Of a stretch of 64,000 bases of DNA, positions 18,220 through 26,899 are shown piece by piece (the first letter of the stretch is position 1; each line of letters opens with the position of its first letter). The stretch is taken from positions 310,001 through 374,000 of the forward strand of contig NZ_BMPB01000006.1 in NCBI RefSeq assembly GCF_014647375.1, written 5' to 3'. The DNA comes from Parabacteroides faecis. Lineage in GTDB: Bacteria; Bacteroidota; Bacteroidia; Bacteroidales; Tannerellaceae. A program made the position numbers and the translations under genes. Below the pieces are notes generated by a model. The model saw nothing but the letters and a program-made list of their open reading frames with translations, was not told the DNA's origin and searched no databases.

Positions 18220-19884
18220 ATGGAATTAAAAAATATTTTCAGTAAAAAGGTTTTGACCTTACTTTCTGCATCCATGTTGTTTTGCGGATGCGAAGATTTC
18301 TTGACACGCGACCATCCGACTGCAATTACCGATGACGATTTTTGGGGTACGGTTAATGAGTGTAATGCAGCATTTGGACAATGTAAATATTGGCCACGAG
18401 GTACCTATCATTACGATGCTCCCTACTTCTCATTGGTTCACTTGGAAGGGGCTACCGACAATATGTATTGGTCGGGTAACTTCAAGGGTGAAATTGCCAA
18501 CTTGGGAAATGGTTCGGCTACTACCACTACGGGTGGGTATATGAATGATTTGTGGACACAATACTATTTGCGTATTCGTCGTTGCAACCGTTTCTTGGAA
18601 CATGTGGACGCCGCCTATTTTGTAGATGAAAAAGAACGGGAGAGAATGATTGCCGATGTCCGTGTTTGGCGTGTTTGGTATCATATCCAGTTGTTGATGT
18701 ATTATGGAATGAATGATGGTATTCCAATTCAGGATAAAGTGTTGAATGGTGATGAAATTTATAAAGGCCGCAATACGATTGATGAATGTTTAGACTTTAT
18801 CAATAACGAATTGGATGCGGTGATTGCTATTCAGGATCCGGAGGGGAAAGTTTTCCCGTTTGTGTGGGATAGAGACCGTCGCGATCGTATGTGTAAAGCA
18901 TACGCATTGGTGTTGAAAATGGATGTGAATTTGCAGTTTAAACGCTATGATGTAGCCAAGGCGGCCGCTAAGGCGATTATTGATAATCCGGATAATAATT
19001 TTTCTTTGTATTACAGCGAAGAAACGGATGATGATCCGGGCAAGCACTATCGTGATATGTTTCGTTATAAAGGTCAGGATAATAAAGAACGTATCATGTA
19101 TATAAGCAGTGGTTGTTCGGAAGCTTGGTTCCGTAATGCTCCGCAGAGCTTGAGCGGACAGGGGGCTGCCAGTGTTTTGAGGTCGTTAGTAGATGAATAT
19201 GAAACAGCAGATGGTGTCGCTTTGAAAGACCTGCCTGCTGCTGAACGGGAAAAATTGGAAAAGAACCCATTAGAGGTAACACGCGATCCGCGTCTGAAAG
19301 CAACAGTAGTGGTACCAGGTGATAATACCTCTTTCCAAAATTACGTATATGAGCCGTTCAAAGATGGTGGTGCTGACCAAGTAGGTAAAGTGGGGGCTTC
19401 TCGTACCGGTTACTGGGTTAAGAAGTTCTTGGACGAACAAGACAGAGCCAGCGGTAGCGGTAGCTTGTATTTCCCGTTGTATCGTTATGCTGAAGTATTA
19501 TTGAGCTATGTAGAGTGTTTGGTAGAAACAGGTGATTGGCAGAATCCGGATGTTGAAAAATACATCAACATGATTCGTAACCGCGCTGGTATGCCGAATA
19601 TGAACAAAGCAGTTTATAATACTCAAGAAAAAGTACGTGAACTGTATCGTCGCGAACGTCGTGTAGAACTTGCATTTGAAGGAAAACGCTACTTCGATAT
19701 TCGTCGTTGGAGCATTGGTAATGAAACCATGAATGGACCGGCTTTGGGTGCTTGGAATCCGACAACCAATGCGTATGTTCAGGTAGAAAACCGTGCTTGC
19801 ACATTCCCGAAATACAATGCATGGCCTATCCCTCAAGCAGAGGAAACGGCTAATCCGAATATTGAACAGCCGACAGGGTGGTAA
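18220..19884 (+). CDS. SusD/RagB-family surface glycan-binding lipoprotein
   Basis: This is 554 residues with a lipoprotein signal (lipid Cys24, CGCEDFLTRDHP). The N-terminus has the usual SusD opening (AITDDDFWGTVNECNAAFGQC). The C-terminal half carries the family's conserved stretch (YFPLYRYAEVLLSYVECLVETGD, MIRNRAGMP, VRELYRRERRVELAFEGKRYFDIRRW). SusD binds glycan as the lid of the SusC channel. It follows susC after 13 bp and is certainly in the same transcript. Confidence 0.96.
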   Translation: MELKNIFSKKVLTLLSASMLFCGCEDFLTRDHPTAITDDDFWGTVNECNAAFGQCKYWPRGTYHYDAPYFSLVHLEGATDNMYWSGNFKGEIANLGNGSATTTTGGYMNDLWTQYYLRIRRCNRFLEHVDAAYFVDEKERERMIADVRVWRVWYHIQLLMYYGMNDGIPIQDKVLNGDEIYKGRNTIDECLDFINNELDAVIAIQDPEGKVFPFVWDRDRRDRMCKAYALVLKMDVNLQFKRYDVAKAAAKAIIDNPDNNFSLYYSEETDDDPGKHYRDMFRYKGQDNKERIMYISSGCSEAWFRNAPQSLSGQGAASVLRSLVDEYETADGVALKDLPAAEREKLEKNPLEVTRDPRLKATVVVPGDNTSFQNYVYEPFKDGGADQVGKVGASRTGYWVKKFLDEQDRASGSGSLYFPLYRYAEVLLSYVECLVETGDWQNPDVEKYINMIRNRAGMPNMNKAVYNTQEKVRELYRRERRVELAFEGKRYFDIRRWSIGNETMNGPALGAWNPTTNAYVQVENRACTFPKYNAWPIPQAEETANPNIEQPTGW

Positions 19885-19898
19885 ATAAATTTCAAGGT

Positions 19899-19936
19899 AG
19901 TGTATCAAAATTCCGTTTGTGGAGTTTTGATACACT
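19899..19936 (+). other. Long hairpin after susD
   Basis: AGTGTATCAAAA and TTTTGATACACT form a 12-bp perfect stem around a 14-nt loop. There is no T-run, so it may slow or partly stop transcription, or protect the susCD message, rather than end it fully. Confidence 0.55.
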
Positions 19937-19970
19937 CCTATCAATTCTAATAATTTAAACTTAAAAAAAC

Positions 19971-20840
19971 ATGAAAGCTATGAAATTAATACTCCCAGTC
20001 TTATCCTATTTCCTGCTCTTTATGGCGCAGACTGTCAATGCACAATATTATGGCTATGAAGACGATTTGGAAATCGTTTTAACTCATAATAATATTGAAT
20101 TCCCTTCACACATTAGTACATTGGATTATTGTGAGATAAAATTGCGAAATAAAAAAGGTCCAGGGTATTTTTTGCCTAAACCGGATCAATGGTATGGTGA
20201 TTTTCATACCATGCAAGAGGATCCTGTTCATTCTATAATCAAAGGTCACTTCCTGAAGGCAGGAACATGTACGATTAATGCCCGGATCGGTGGTTCAGTG
20301 GTGATCTCAAAAAGTTTTGAAATATCTGATCCGTATCTGACAAGTAATAGTACAATTTTACCTTATGGAAAGGAAGAAACGGTTGAAATAGTCAATTTCC
20401 CACGAGACAAAGTGTCTATAACTTGGCTTGTGTCTGATGGTTTGGAGATCGTGTCAGGGCAAGGAACCGAAAAATTAGTATTTACAACTAAAAAGAATAC
20501 TTCCTCCTATGAGTACATTGTTGCTAATGTACAATCGGAAGTTTGGATATTAAGTTTAAGAAATAATGTAAGTATAGTAGGAATACCTCAGGCTGACGAA
20601 ATTCAAGTATCCCGAACCTCTTCCAATATGTTTATTCTGGATGTCGATCAAGAAGTGATGCATTCTTCTCCACTGAAATATGAATTGTATGACCAAGCAA
20701 GAGGCTCTTTAATGCGAAAAGGCATGGTTGAATTAAAAGACGGAGTTTTAAACTTTAATAATCTCCCTAAAGGTATATATGTGTTGAAGTTATATTTGGA
20801 TGAGAAAAATATTAAAACTCGAAAAATACTTATCAATTGA
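19971..20840 (+). CDS. Secreted protein with a T9SS-like C-terminal sorting tail
   Basis: This is 289 residues with a signal peptide (LLFMAQTVNAQYYG). The middle (ILPYGKEETVEIVNFPRDKVSITWLVSDG) looks like immunoglobulin-type beta-sandwich segments. The last 70 residues (LYDQARGSLMRKGMVEL, FNNLPKGIYVLKLYLDE, TRKILIN) fit the pattern of type A Por-secretion sorting domains. It follows SusD in the same direction and may be a surface glycan-binding accessory protein in the place SusE usually holds. I recognise no named family for the body. Confidence 0.7.
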   Translation: MKAMKLILPVLSYFLLFMAQTVNAQYYGYEDDLEIVLTHNNIEFPSHISTLDYCEIKLRNKKGPGYFLPKPDQWYGDFHTMQEDPVHSIIKGHFLKAGTCTINARIGGSVVISKSFEISDPYLTSNSTILPYGKEETVEIVNFPRDKVSITWLVSDGLEIVSGQGTEKLVFTTKKNTSSYEYIVANVQSEVWILSLRNNVSIVGIPQADEIQVSRTSSNMFILDVDQEVMHSSPLKYELYDQARGSLMRKGMVELKDGVLNFNNLPKGIYVLKLYLDEKNIKTRKILIN

Positions 20841-20942
20841 AAAGATGGTTTGCTAGTAATTACTTAGTTAAAACCCGGCATAGCATTGTTACTGTGCCTT
20901 AGATTATAATACCATAAGTGCATTCACAAAATTCTGGAAGGT

Positions 20943-21366
20943 ATGGTTGAATTTGAACCTGCTAACCCAAGACATAGAGAACGATTATACGACAGAAGTA
21001 TCACCGTAGGGAAAACATCACGCAACGAAGACATCGCGAAACGGATTGTAGAGGAAGGATCGGAAATAAAGTATGATACTTTATTATCCATTATCAACCA
21101 GATGATCGTATAATCCGCGAAATGTTACAAAACGGCACTAGCGTATTGACCGGAGTTTGCTAGTATACTCCGAGCGTAACGGGGCTATGGAATAGTTCTA
21201 CAGAGAAGTTTAATTCCGAGAAACATGAGATTTCAGTCAGCATGAGCCCTTCAGCCGAGTTGCGAAAAGCTCTTTCACATTATTGAAAGCTCCGCGTGTG
21301 ATTGAATATGAGCATACTTTACGTATAGGCAATGGTGGAGGTAGCGATCGTCCGGAAATCGAATAA
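20943..21366 (+). pseudogene. Decayed HU/DUF4469-type DNA-binding protein gene
   Basis: Three frames join into one familiar protein. 20943-21113 encodes EPANPRHRERLYDRSITVGK, then IAKRIVEEGSEIKYDTLLS. A frame change near 21110 leads to IIREMLQNGTSVLTGVC, an in-frame TAG at 21161, then YTPSVTGLWNSS and HEISVSMSPSAELRKALSH. Another frame change near 21280 leads to APRVIEYEHTLRIGNGG and a stop at 21364. The order matches Bacteroidetes HU-like proteins with a DUF4469 end. At least two frameshifts and one stop make it non-functional. The rest of 20841-21451 shows no other gene. Confidence 0.7.
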
Positions 21367-21451
21367 AACGGTTACGGGAAAAATTTGACTTGGTGGCTGA
21401 AGAGGGGAATCCTTTTTGTTGATTCATTATTTAAATTGAAATAAGAAGTTT

Positions 21452-22654
21452 ATGAATAAAGGTGTTTATCAATGCGTTTTGTTAGTTCTGTTTTTTAGTG
21501 GTATGGTGGCTTGCTCAGATCGCTCGAAACAAACAGTGCCTTTTGAGTGTATGCTGGAAGGAGAAGTGAAAGGGTGGTCGGAGTGTAGTAGCTTGGCATT
21601 GATAGAAGCGGAGAAAAGGGAGGAGGCTGTTCCGGTGGTGTCGATACCGGTTGTCGGAGGAAAATTCGAATATACATTTCGCGACAGTGTCAATCGTCTG
21701 TATCAATTGTACGGTAAGTTTGATGAGGGTAACCGCCGCCGACGTGTTGAGTTTATTTCAGAGAAAGGGAAACTATTTGTAGAATTGTCGCGGGATGAGG
21801 AAGAACTGATTTCACAAATCCGTACGGATTTACCTTTTAACAAGGAGCTGCAATTGGTTGCTGATAGTTCCATAGCGGTAAAATTGTTTACCAAACGCAA
21901 ACAAATGAAAGCAGATGGATTGTACTACCTCTCGGAAGAATATAAGGAGTTGTCGGAAGCTGCCAAGCAGTTGGAAGGGGAGATTTTTTTCAGCCAGAAT
22001 CCGGAGAGGGAACGATTGTTTGAGTATGTCCGTACGCATCCGACATTTACCGGATTCTGCCTTTATAAATGGTTGTTGTTGAAGAATGTCGGACCGTTTT
22101 TATCTTTCCCGTCTGATCCGAACATACCGGTTTTAAAAGAAATCTATGAAACGGTGTATAAGGAGAAATATACCGATCATCCTTATCAGAAAGAGATAAA
22201 AGATATGTTGGGTAGTTTGGATGTGAAGGAAGGAGCTTCTTTTGTTGATTTTGTCGCTCCTGATTTAAATGGGAATCAGTATCGCTTGTCGGATTTGATA
22301 AAAGGAAAGTATGCACTGTTAGACTTGTGGGCTTCCTGGTGCGGACCCTGCCGTTCCTATTCCAAAGATATGAAACCCGTATATGAAAGGTATAAAAATC
22401 GGGGATTCACGGTTGTAGGCGTGGCTCGGGAGGTGAATGATACGGAGGCCATGCGAAGGGCGATTGAGAAAGATGGATACCCTTGGATCAATCTGTTTGA
22501 TTTGAATGATCAGGTCGGAGTTTGGACAAAATATGGTGTGTTGAGTGCCGGCAGGCGTTTGTTGATCAATCCGACGGGTAAAATCCTGGCTTTGGACCCG
22601 CAATCCGAAGAGGTAGAAAAGTTGTTGGAAAAATATTTAAACAAAACATTATAA
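21452..22654 (+). CDS. TlpA-like thioredoxin lipoprotein with DUF4369-type N-terminus
   Basis: This is 400 residues. A lipoprotein signal (SGMVAC, lipid Cys21) is followed by a DUF4369-like beta domain (about 30-130), a helical linker, and a thioredoxin fold from about 265 with WCGPC at 296-300. It probably acts in the periplasm on disulfides. One oddity: where thioredoxins carry the cis-proline opposite the active site, this protein reads VLSAGRRLLIN, with Gly in place of Pro. That may weaken or change redox activity. It lies inside the SusCD locus, 10 bp before the DUF4838 gene. Confidence 0.86.
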   Translation: MNKGVYQCVLLVLFFSGMVACSDRSKQTVPFECMLEGEVKGWSECSSLALIEAEKREEAVPVVSIPVVGGKFEYTFRDSVNRLYQLYGKFDEGNRRRRVEFISEKGKLFVELSRDEEELISQIRTDLPFNKELQLVADSSIAVKLFTKRKQMKADGLYYLSEEYKELSEAAKQLEGEIFFSQNPERERLFEYVRTHPTFTGFCLYKWLLLKNVGPFLSFPSDPNIPVLKEIYETVYKEKYTDHPYQKEIKDMLGSLDVKEGASFVDFVAPDLNGNQYRLSDLIKGKYALLDLWASWCGPCRSYSKDMKPVYERYKNRGFTVVGVAREVNDTEAMRRAIEKDGYPWINLFDLNDQVGVWTKYGVLSAGRRLLINPTGKILALDPQSEEVEKLLEKYLNKTL

Positions 22655-22663
22655 AGGATTTGT

Positions 22664-24562
22664 ATGAAGAAGAAAGTTTTAAGCTGTTTGATTTTGTGTT
22701 GTGGACTTCTTTGTTCTGGTTTTTTACAAGCAAAAAAGTCGTTTTTACTTGAAGGTGCATATATTGTTACAAGCGATTCATCGACAAACACAGTTCGTTT
22801 GGCAGCTGTGGAATTGCAGTATTTTATTTGGAAGACGACTGGTTTTAAGCCGGAGATTACTTCGCGGATTCCTGTCGGTTCAAAAGGAATCTTTGTTGGT
22901 CGTAGCCGGTATACCGAGGCTATGCAATTGGCGGACAAGCCGTTTGGCGAACAGGAATATCTGATTGATGTGACTCCGGAACGTATTGTGTTGATGGGAC
23001 AAGATGAGGATTTTCAGTCGGAAGCAGAACGGAATAAAGGACGCGACAATAATGGTATTAGTCCGGAAAAGGATAGGCCAGTGTTGGATTATGGTCTTGT
23101 GACAGGTGATGATTCAGTAAATGGATTGATGGTTCCCCTACCTTCTATTTATGATGCACAGGGTACTTGTTATGCTGTATATGATTTTATTGAACGCTTT
23201 TTAGGTGTTCGTTTTTTCGGACCAAGTCCGGAAAATGTTTTTATACCAGAGGCTCGAAAGATTAAAGTCGCTTGTCAACAGATACGACGTGCTCCGGCTA
23301 TCAAGTATCGTCATGGGACCTACACATTTGAATGGCCGATCGTTAAAGAGCAGTATATGGGAGCCACCGGTGATATGCAGCAGCTGTTTATCCGCCGCCT
23401 ACGTATGGGAGGACGTAAATGGGCTGCCAATCATGCCTTTACCGGCTATCAAGATCGTTTTCTGCGAAAGAATCCGAAAAGACCGGAATTGTTTGAATCT
23501 TATCATCCGGAATATTTTGCCAAGGGAAGGAACGGAGGAGCTTCGGAACGGCAGTTTTGCTATACCAATCCGGGGTTTATCCGGCAGGTAGCCGAAGATG
23601 CTGTTCGGTATTTTAGAGAGGGTAAGACCTTTGCCGAACAGATTGCCTTAGGTGACTATTTTGCTATTGTCCCGCTGGATAATGCGAATTGGTGTACTTG
23701 CGAGGAATGTCAGATGCAGCTTGCTCTAGACAAAGCGAATATCATTGGTTCGCATTTCAATTGTGGCACGGCCACCCATTATATATGGAATTTCATAAAC
23801 AACGTGGCCAAGGAAGTGAAGAAAGAGAAGATTATGGGCGACAAAAAGCTCACTGCGTTGGCCTATCATGTGTATGCCTATTTGCCGAAAGATATTCAAC
23901 TGGAAGATAATATTGCAGTAGTTCCTTGCCTACATCCTAGAAACTATTGGGTCCCGGGGATGGAAAGAAATGAAATGAAATTTTATAAGGCTTGGATTGA
24001 AGAGAGTAAGAAATCTGGACGTGATGTATTTTTATGGAATTATCTCTGCTTCCCGACAGAAAGAGGGATCATCAGTAATTTTAATGTGTTCCCTGGTTTC
24101 AATATTCATAAATCAGGTGAACAGATCCGGATGTATGCAGCCGATCGGGTGAAAGGGGTTTTCTTCTGCGGAACAGGCGAACAGTTGGATTTTTACATTA
24201 CCATGCGCTTGATGGATGATCCGGCATTGGATATTGATCTGTTAATGGACGAGTTCTTTGACAACTATTTTGGCCAAGCTTCCAAATCCATGAAGGCGTT
24301 TTATACGAAGATCGAATCGGTCTATAGTGATCCGAAGAACTATCCGGAAAACATTCAAACGGAAGAGGCCCAATTTCATCAAACGGAAGAGATTGCCTGG
24401 AGATATTTGGGAACACCAGACGTGATGGACGATTTGCGCCTAACAATCGAGAAGGCTCAAAAGTCGGCTAAAAGTGACCTTGAAAAACGTCGTGTCGAAA
24501 GCTGGGTGAATGGTGTCTGGAAGTATATGTTGAAAGGATATAGCAGTTTTAATCAAAAATAA
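22664..24562 (+). CDS. DUF4838 protein, putative glycan-active
   Basis: This is 632 residues with a signal peptide (LLCSGFLQAKKS). The N-terminal 120 residues (TVRLAAVELQYFIWKTTGFKPEI, GIFVGRS) resemble the alpha-glucuronidase-like domain that precedes catalytic barrels in carbohydrate enzymes. The central part holds CYAVYDFIERFLGVRFFGP, then DNANWCTCEECQ with the paired cysteines typical of DUF4838, then a predicted TIM barrel. The family is common in Bacteroidetes glycan loci, but I know of no confirmed reaction. It is followed after 9 bp by the putative hydrolase gene. Confidence 0.82.
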   Translation: MKKKVLSCLILCCGLLCSGFLQAKKSFLLEGAYIVTSDSSTNTVRLAAVELQYFIWKTTGFKPEITSRIPVGSKGIFVGRSRYTEAMQLADKPFGEQEYLIDVTPERIVLMGQDEDFQSEAERNKGRDNNGISPEKDRPVLDYGLVTGDDSVNGLMVPLPSIYDAQGTCYAVYDFIERFLGVRFFGPSPENVFIPEARKIKVACQQIRRAPAIKYRHGTYTFEWPIVKEQYMGATGDMQQLFIRRLRMGGRKWAANHAFTGYQDRFLRKNPKRPELFESYHPEYFAKGRNGGASERQFCYTNPGFIRQVAEDAVRYFREGKTFAEQIALGDYFAIVPLDNANWCTCEECQMQLALDKANIIGSHFNCGTATHYIWNFINNVAKEVKKEKIMGDKKLTALAYHVYAYLPKDIQLEDNIAVVPCLHPRNYWVPGMERNEMKFYKAWIEESKKSGRDVFLWNYLCFPTERGIISNFNVFPGFNIHKSGEQIRMYAADRVKGVFFCGTGEQLDFYITMRLMDDPALDIDLLMDEFFDNYFGQASKSMKAFYTKIESVYSDPKNYPENIQTEEAQFHQTEEIAWRYLGTPDVMDDLRLTIEKAQKSAKSDLEKRRVESWVNGVWKYMLKGYSSFNQK

Positions 24563-24571
24563 TAATTTGTC

Positions 24572-26062
24572 ATGAAGACACATTGGATGTTATTAGCTGT
24601 ATTGTTTTTACTCTCTTGTTCGGACGATAATGGTCTGGACAAAAAGGAGCCGGGAACGGATGAGCCGGAAATAGATGTGGTAGAACCTGAATTATACCGG
24701 GCAAACCGTATGTTGATCAAACATGGATTGCAGTTGCAGTGTTGGGTGGCTACCGATAATTATGAATTGGGAGGGAAGGCCGGACAGCCAGCCTATAACC
24801 TGTCGATCCCGGATTGGAAGTTGACGGGATTCACCGGGCCTACTTTTTATGGACCACCTTTGATCAATACATCTTATTTTGAAGAGTTTCCTGATAGCCA
24901 ATGGGCGATGGCGAAAGCTCCTCATGCCGACCAACTGAAAAAAGAGCCGACAGATTATGAAAAGAAAAATGGATTTTTGTCGGAAGATCAATTGAAATAC
25001 CTGGATAATTTGACTACGATCTGCTTTGGGGATGAAGAAGCGTATAAGTTTGAAAATGTGAAAATCCTGAAAGCTTGGTATGATGTTGCCCGAAGACTGT
25101 ATCCGGATGCATTACTTCATAATAATCAATATGCTGGTCAATGGAGTAGAGCGGATATGTGTACGTATATTCAGGTAGCTAAACCGGACTTGATCACGTA
25201 TGATTGGTATTATTTCCATACGTGGGATTCGGATAATTATATTGGGGCAAGAGATATGGCTGCCCATCTGTATGAGTACCGCGATTTGGCTTTGGGAGGA
25301 TGGAATGGTGATAAAAAGGATTATCTGGCATTCGGACAGTATACACAAGGTTTTGTTAATGAAGGAACTTATAAGTTAACAGAGTCGCAATTGCGTTTAT
25401 ATTATTACATGACATGGACTTTTGGTGGAAAATGGTTGAATTGGTTCCGTTTTTTACAAGGAGATGGCTATGGAGGACAAACAGCGCCGACCGATTGGTC
25501 TTTATTGTTGGAAAACGGTATGCCCGGACAACCGACCAGGTACATGGATTGGGTGAATCAATGTAATCGGGAAAGTCTGTATATTGGTGATTATCTGGTT
25601 CGTTTGAAAACGACTGATATCCGTTATGTGGCAGGTACAGACAAATATACAGAAGGAGCTCCGGCTTATGTGTCGGCATTAAATCCTTCTTCTTATTTAA
25701 AAAAGGTATCTGGAAGGATTGTTGTTGAACCGGAAGCTGGTGGCGATGTATATGTGGGTTTTTTCGATGTTATTCCTGAAGAGGAACAAGGAGATCCGAA
25801 CTTCTTTGCAAATAAAGGAAATGCATTCTTTATGTTAACTAATGGGTATGCATCTAAAGTGAAGGAAAATGCAGATGCTTTAACTCAAAAAATTAATTTT
25901 GGCATCGATCTTCCAGAGGCCAATGCAACACAGTGCTTTTGGATTAACCCTCAAACAGGAAAAAGGGAAAAGCTGAAGGCTATCGGTAAAGAGGATAATA
26001 TTACTTATTTCGAGGTTGAATTATGGGGTGGTAGTGGCGCTTTGTTTATGCTTGCTCCCTGA
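24572..26062 (+). CDS. Lipoprotein with putative glycoside-hydrolase-like TIM barrel
   Basis: This is 496 residues with a lipoprotein signal (LFLLSCSDD) and an acidic linker. The body reads like a clan-A-type barrel: ICFGDEEAYKF (possible acid/base Glu pair), ARRLYPDALLHNNQYAG, LITYDWYYFHTWDSD, YYYMTWTFGGKWLNWF and MDWVNQCNRE. A beta-sandwich C-terminus follows (GDVYVGFFDVIPEEE). Fold and catalysis are inferences from these patterns; I cannot assign a GH family. It ends 2 bp before the stop of the convergent sigma gene, so the two transcripts must overlap at their 3' ends. Confidence 0.65.
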   Translation: MKTHWMLLAVLFLLSCSDDNGLDKKEPGTDEPEIDVVEPELYRANRMLIKHGLQLQCWVATDNYELGGKAGQPAYNLSIPDWKLTGFTGPTFYGPPLINTSYFEEFPDSQWAMAKAPHADQLKKEPTDYEKKNGFLSEDQLKYLDNLTTICFGDEEAYKFENVKILKAWYDVARRLYPDALLHNNQYAGQWSRADMCTYIQVAKPDLITYDWYYFHTWDSDNYIGARDMAAHLYEYRDLALGGWNGDKKDYLAFGQYTQGFVNEGTYKLTESQLRLYYYMTWTFGGKWLNWFRFLQGDGYGGQTAPTDWSLLLENGMPGQPTRYMDWVNQCNRESLYIGDYLVRLKTTDIRYVAGTDKYTEGAPAYVSALNPSSYLKKVSGRIVVEPEAGGDVYVGFFDVIPEEEQGDPNFFANKGNAFFMLTNGYASKVKENADALTQKINFGIDLPEANATQCFWINPQTGKREKLKAIGKEDNITYFEVELWGGSGALFMLAP

Positions 26063-26064
26063 TT

Positions 26065-26592
26065 TTATAATTGTAAATGGATGAGGAATAGAATCCACTT
26101 CAAGTCTTTCAACTCTTCCCGCATGATCCGGAATGCTTCTCCAAGGTGGTATTTGACAGTGTTTACTGATATATTAGATATTTCTGATATTTCTTTATAC
26201 CTTAATCCTGTCACACATTTGAGCAAGAATACTTTACGGCACTTTTCGGGTAACTTTTGTAAGGCTTGTTGTACTTCTTTTTGATAGATAAAATCCTCTT
26301 CTTCATTGAGTTGGTCTTTCCATTCTTCAGAGAGAGTTGTTATGAAATCATCTTTAATGATTTCCGATTTGTAGTAATTGATACAACTGTTTTTTATTGA
26401 ACGGTAAGCATATGGTAAAAAAGTTTCTTGGGTTACGTTCAGGTGTTTTTTCTCCCAAATAGAGATGAAAAACACCTGAACGATATCTTCCCTCACTTGG
26501 CTATCTATAATGTATTTACCTGCGTAATTGCATAATAGCAAGTAATGTTCCCGGAATAATTTTTCGAATGCTTGTCCGTCTGTTATTAACAT
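26065..26592 (-). CDS. ECF sigma factor, probable partner of the distant FecR
   Basis: This is 175 residues of the Bacteroides-type ECF family. Region 2 is FEKLFREHYLLLCNYAGKYI and REDIVQVFFISIWEK; region 4 is LQKLPEKCRKVFLLKCVTGLRYKEIS with SVNTVKYHLGEAFRIM. It is the only sigma gene near the FecR/SusCD locus, at its far 3' end on the opposite strand, 2 bp from the last locus gene. I infer that it drives the locus from the fecR promoter. Upstream, at 26703-26921, is an invertible-promoter candidate; between that and the start codon I found no promoter box. Confidence 0.93.
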   Translation of the reverse strand: MLITDGQAFEKLFREHYLLLCNYAGKYIIDSQVREDIVQVFFISIWEKKHLNVTQETFLPYAYRSIKNSCINYYKSEIIKDDFITTLSEEWKDQLNEEEDFIYQKEVQQALQKLPEKCRKVFLLKCVTGLRYKEISEISNISVNTVKYHLGEAFRIMREELKDLKWILFLIHLQL

Positions 26593-26702
26593 AACCAGTT
26601 CTTAATATCTAGTAAGCAAGTATTAATTATAGTATTATCGATCATCTCTATTTTGTAGTATTAATTCTCAGTGGAAATATCAATACTTCTTGGTTTGCAT
26701 AA

Positions 26703-26724
26703 TAGTCCTATAAGAACTAGTGCA
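26703..26724. repeat. Left inverted repeat of a Tsr0667-type invertible element
   Basis: The 22-bp arm matches the right arm at 26900-26921 in inverted orientation with one mismatch (G at 26720 against T). Its core AGTCCTATAAGAACT fits AGTYYYN4GDACT, the consensus reported for sites cut by the B. fragilis tyrosine recombinase Tsr0667 at SusC/SusD loci. Confidence 0.8.
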
Positions 26725-26881
26725 ATTTTTTATTTGTATATTTCTGATTATTAACCAACTCGTGAGATAGTCAATTTTGTAGGAAATAAAGAATGCCTTA
26801 TACTTTATAGAATAATTAACAGAGCGGTAAAAATGTTATAGAATAATTCCCTGAATTTAACTTATTGTTTCAAAAATAGAT

Positions 26882-26889
26882 TATATTTG
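26882..26889 (+). promoter_or_regulatory. -7 box inside the invertible segment
   Basis: TATATTTG matches TAnnTTTG and runs into GCA, as at other boxes in this window. Transcription would start about at the right repeat. No well-spaced -33 box was found; the nearest TTG (26865-26867) is only 14 bp away. Confidence 0.5.
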
Positions 26890-26899
26890 CATTTGCAGG

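Noticed and set aside
26871-26878. A second TAnnTTTG match (TATTTTTG) inside the invertible segment, pointing left toward the sigma gene
   Set aside because: It lies in an A-run, overlaps the spacer of the rightward box, and has no -33 box. It weakens but does not remove the off-state reading, so I did not list it as a promoter.
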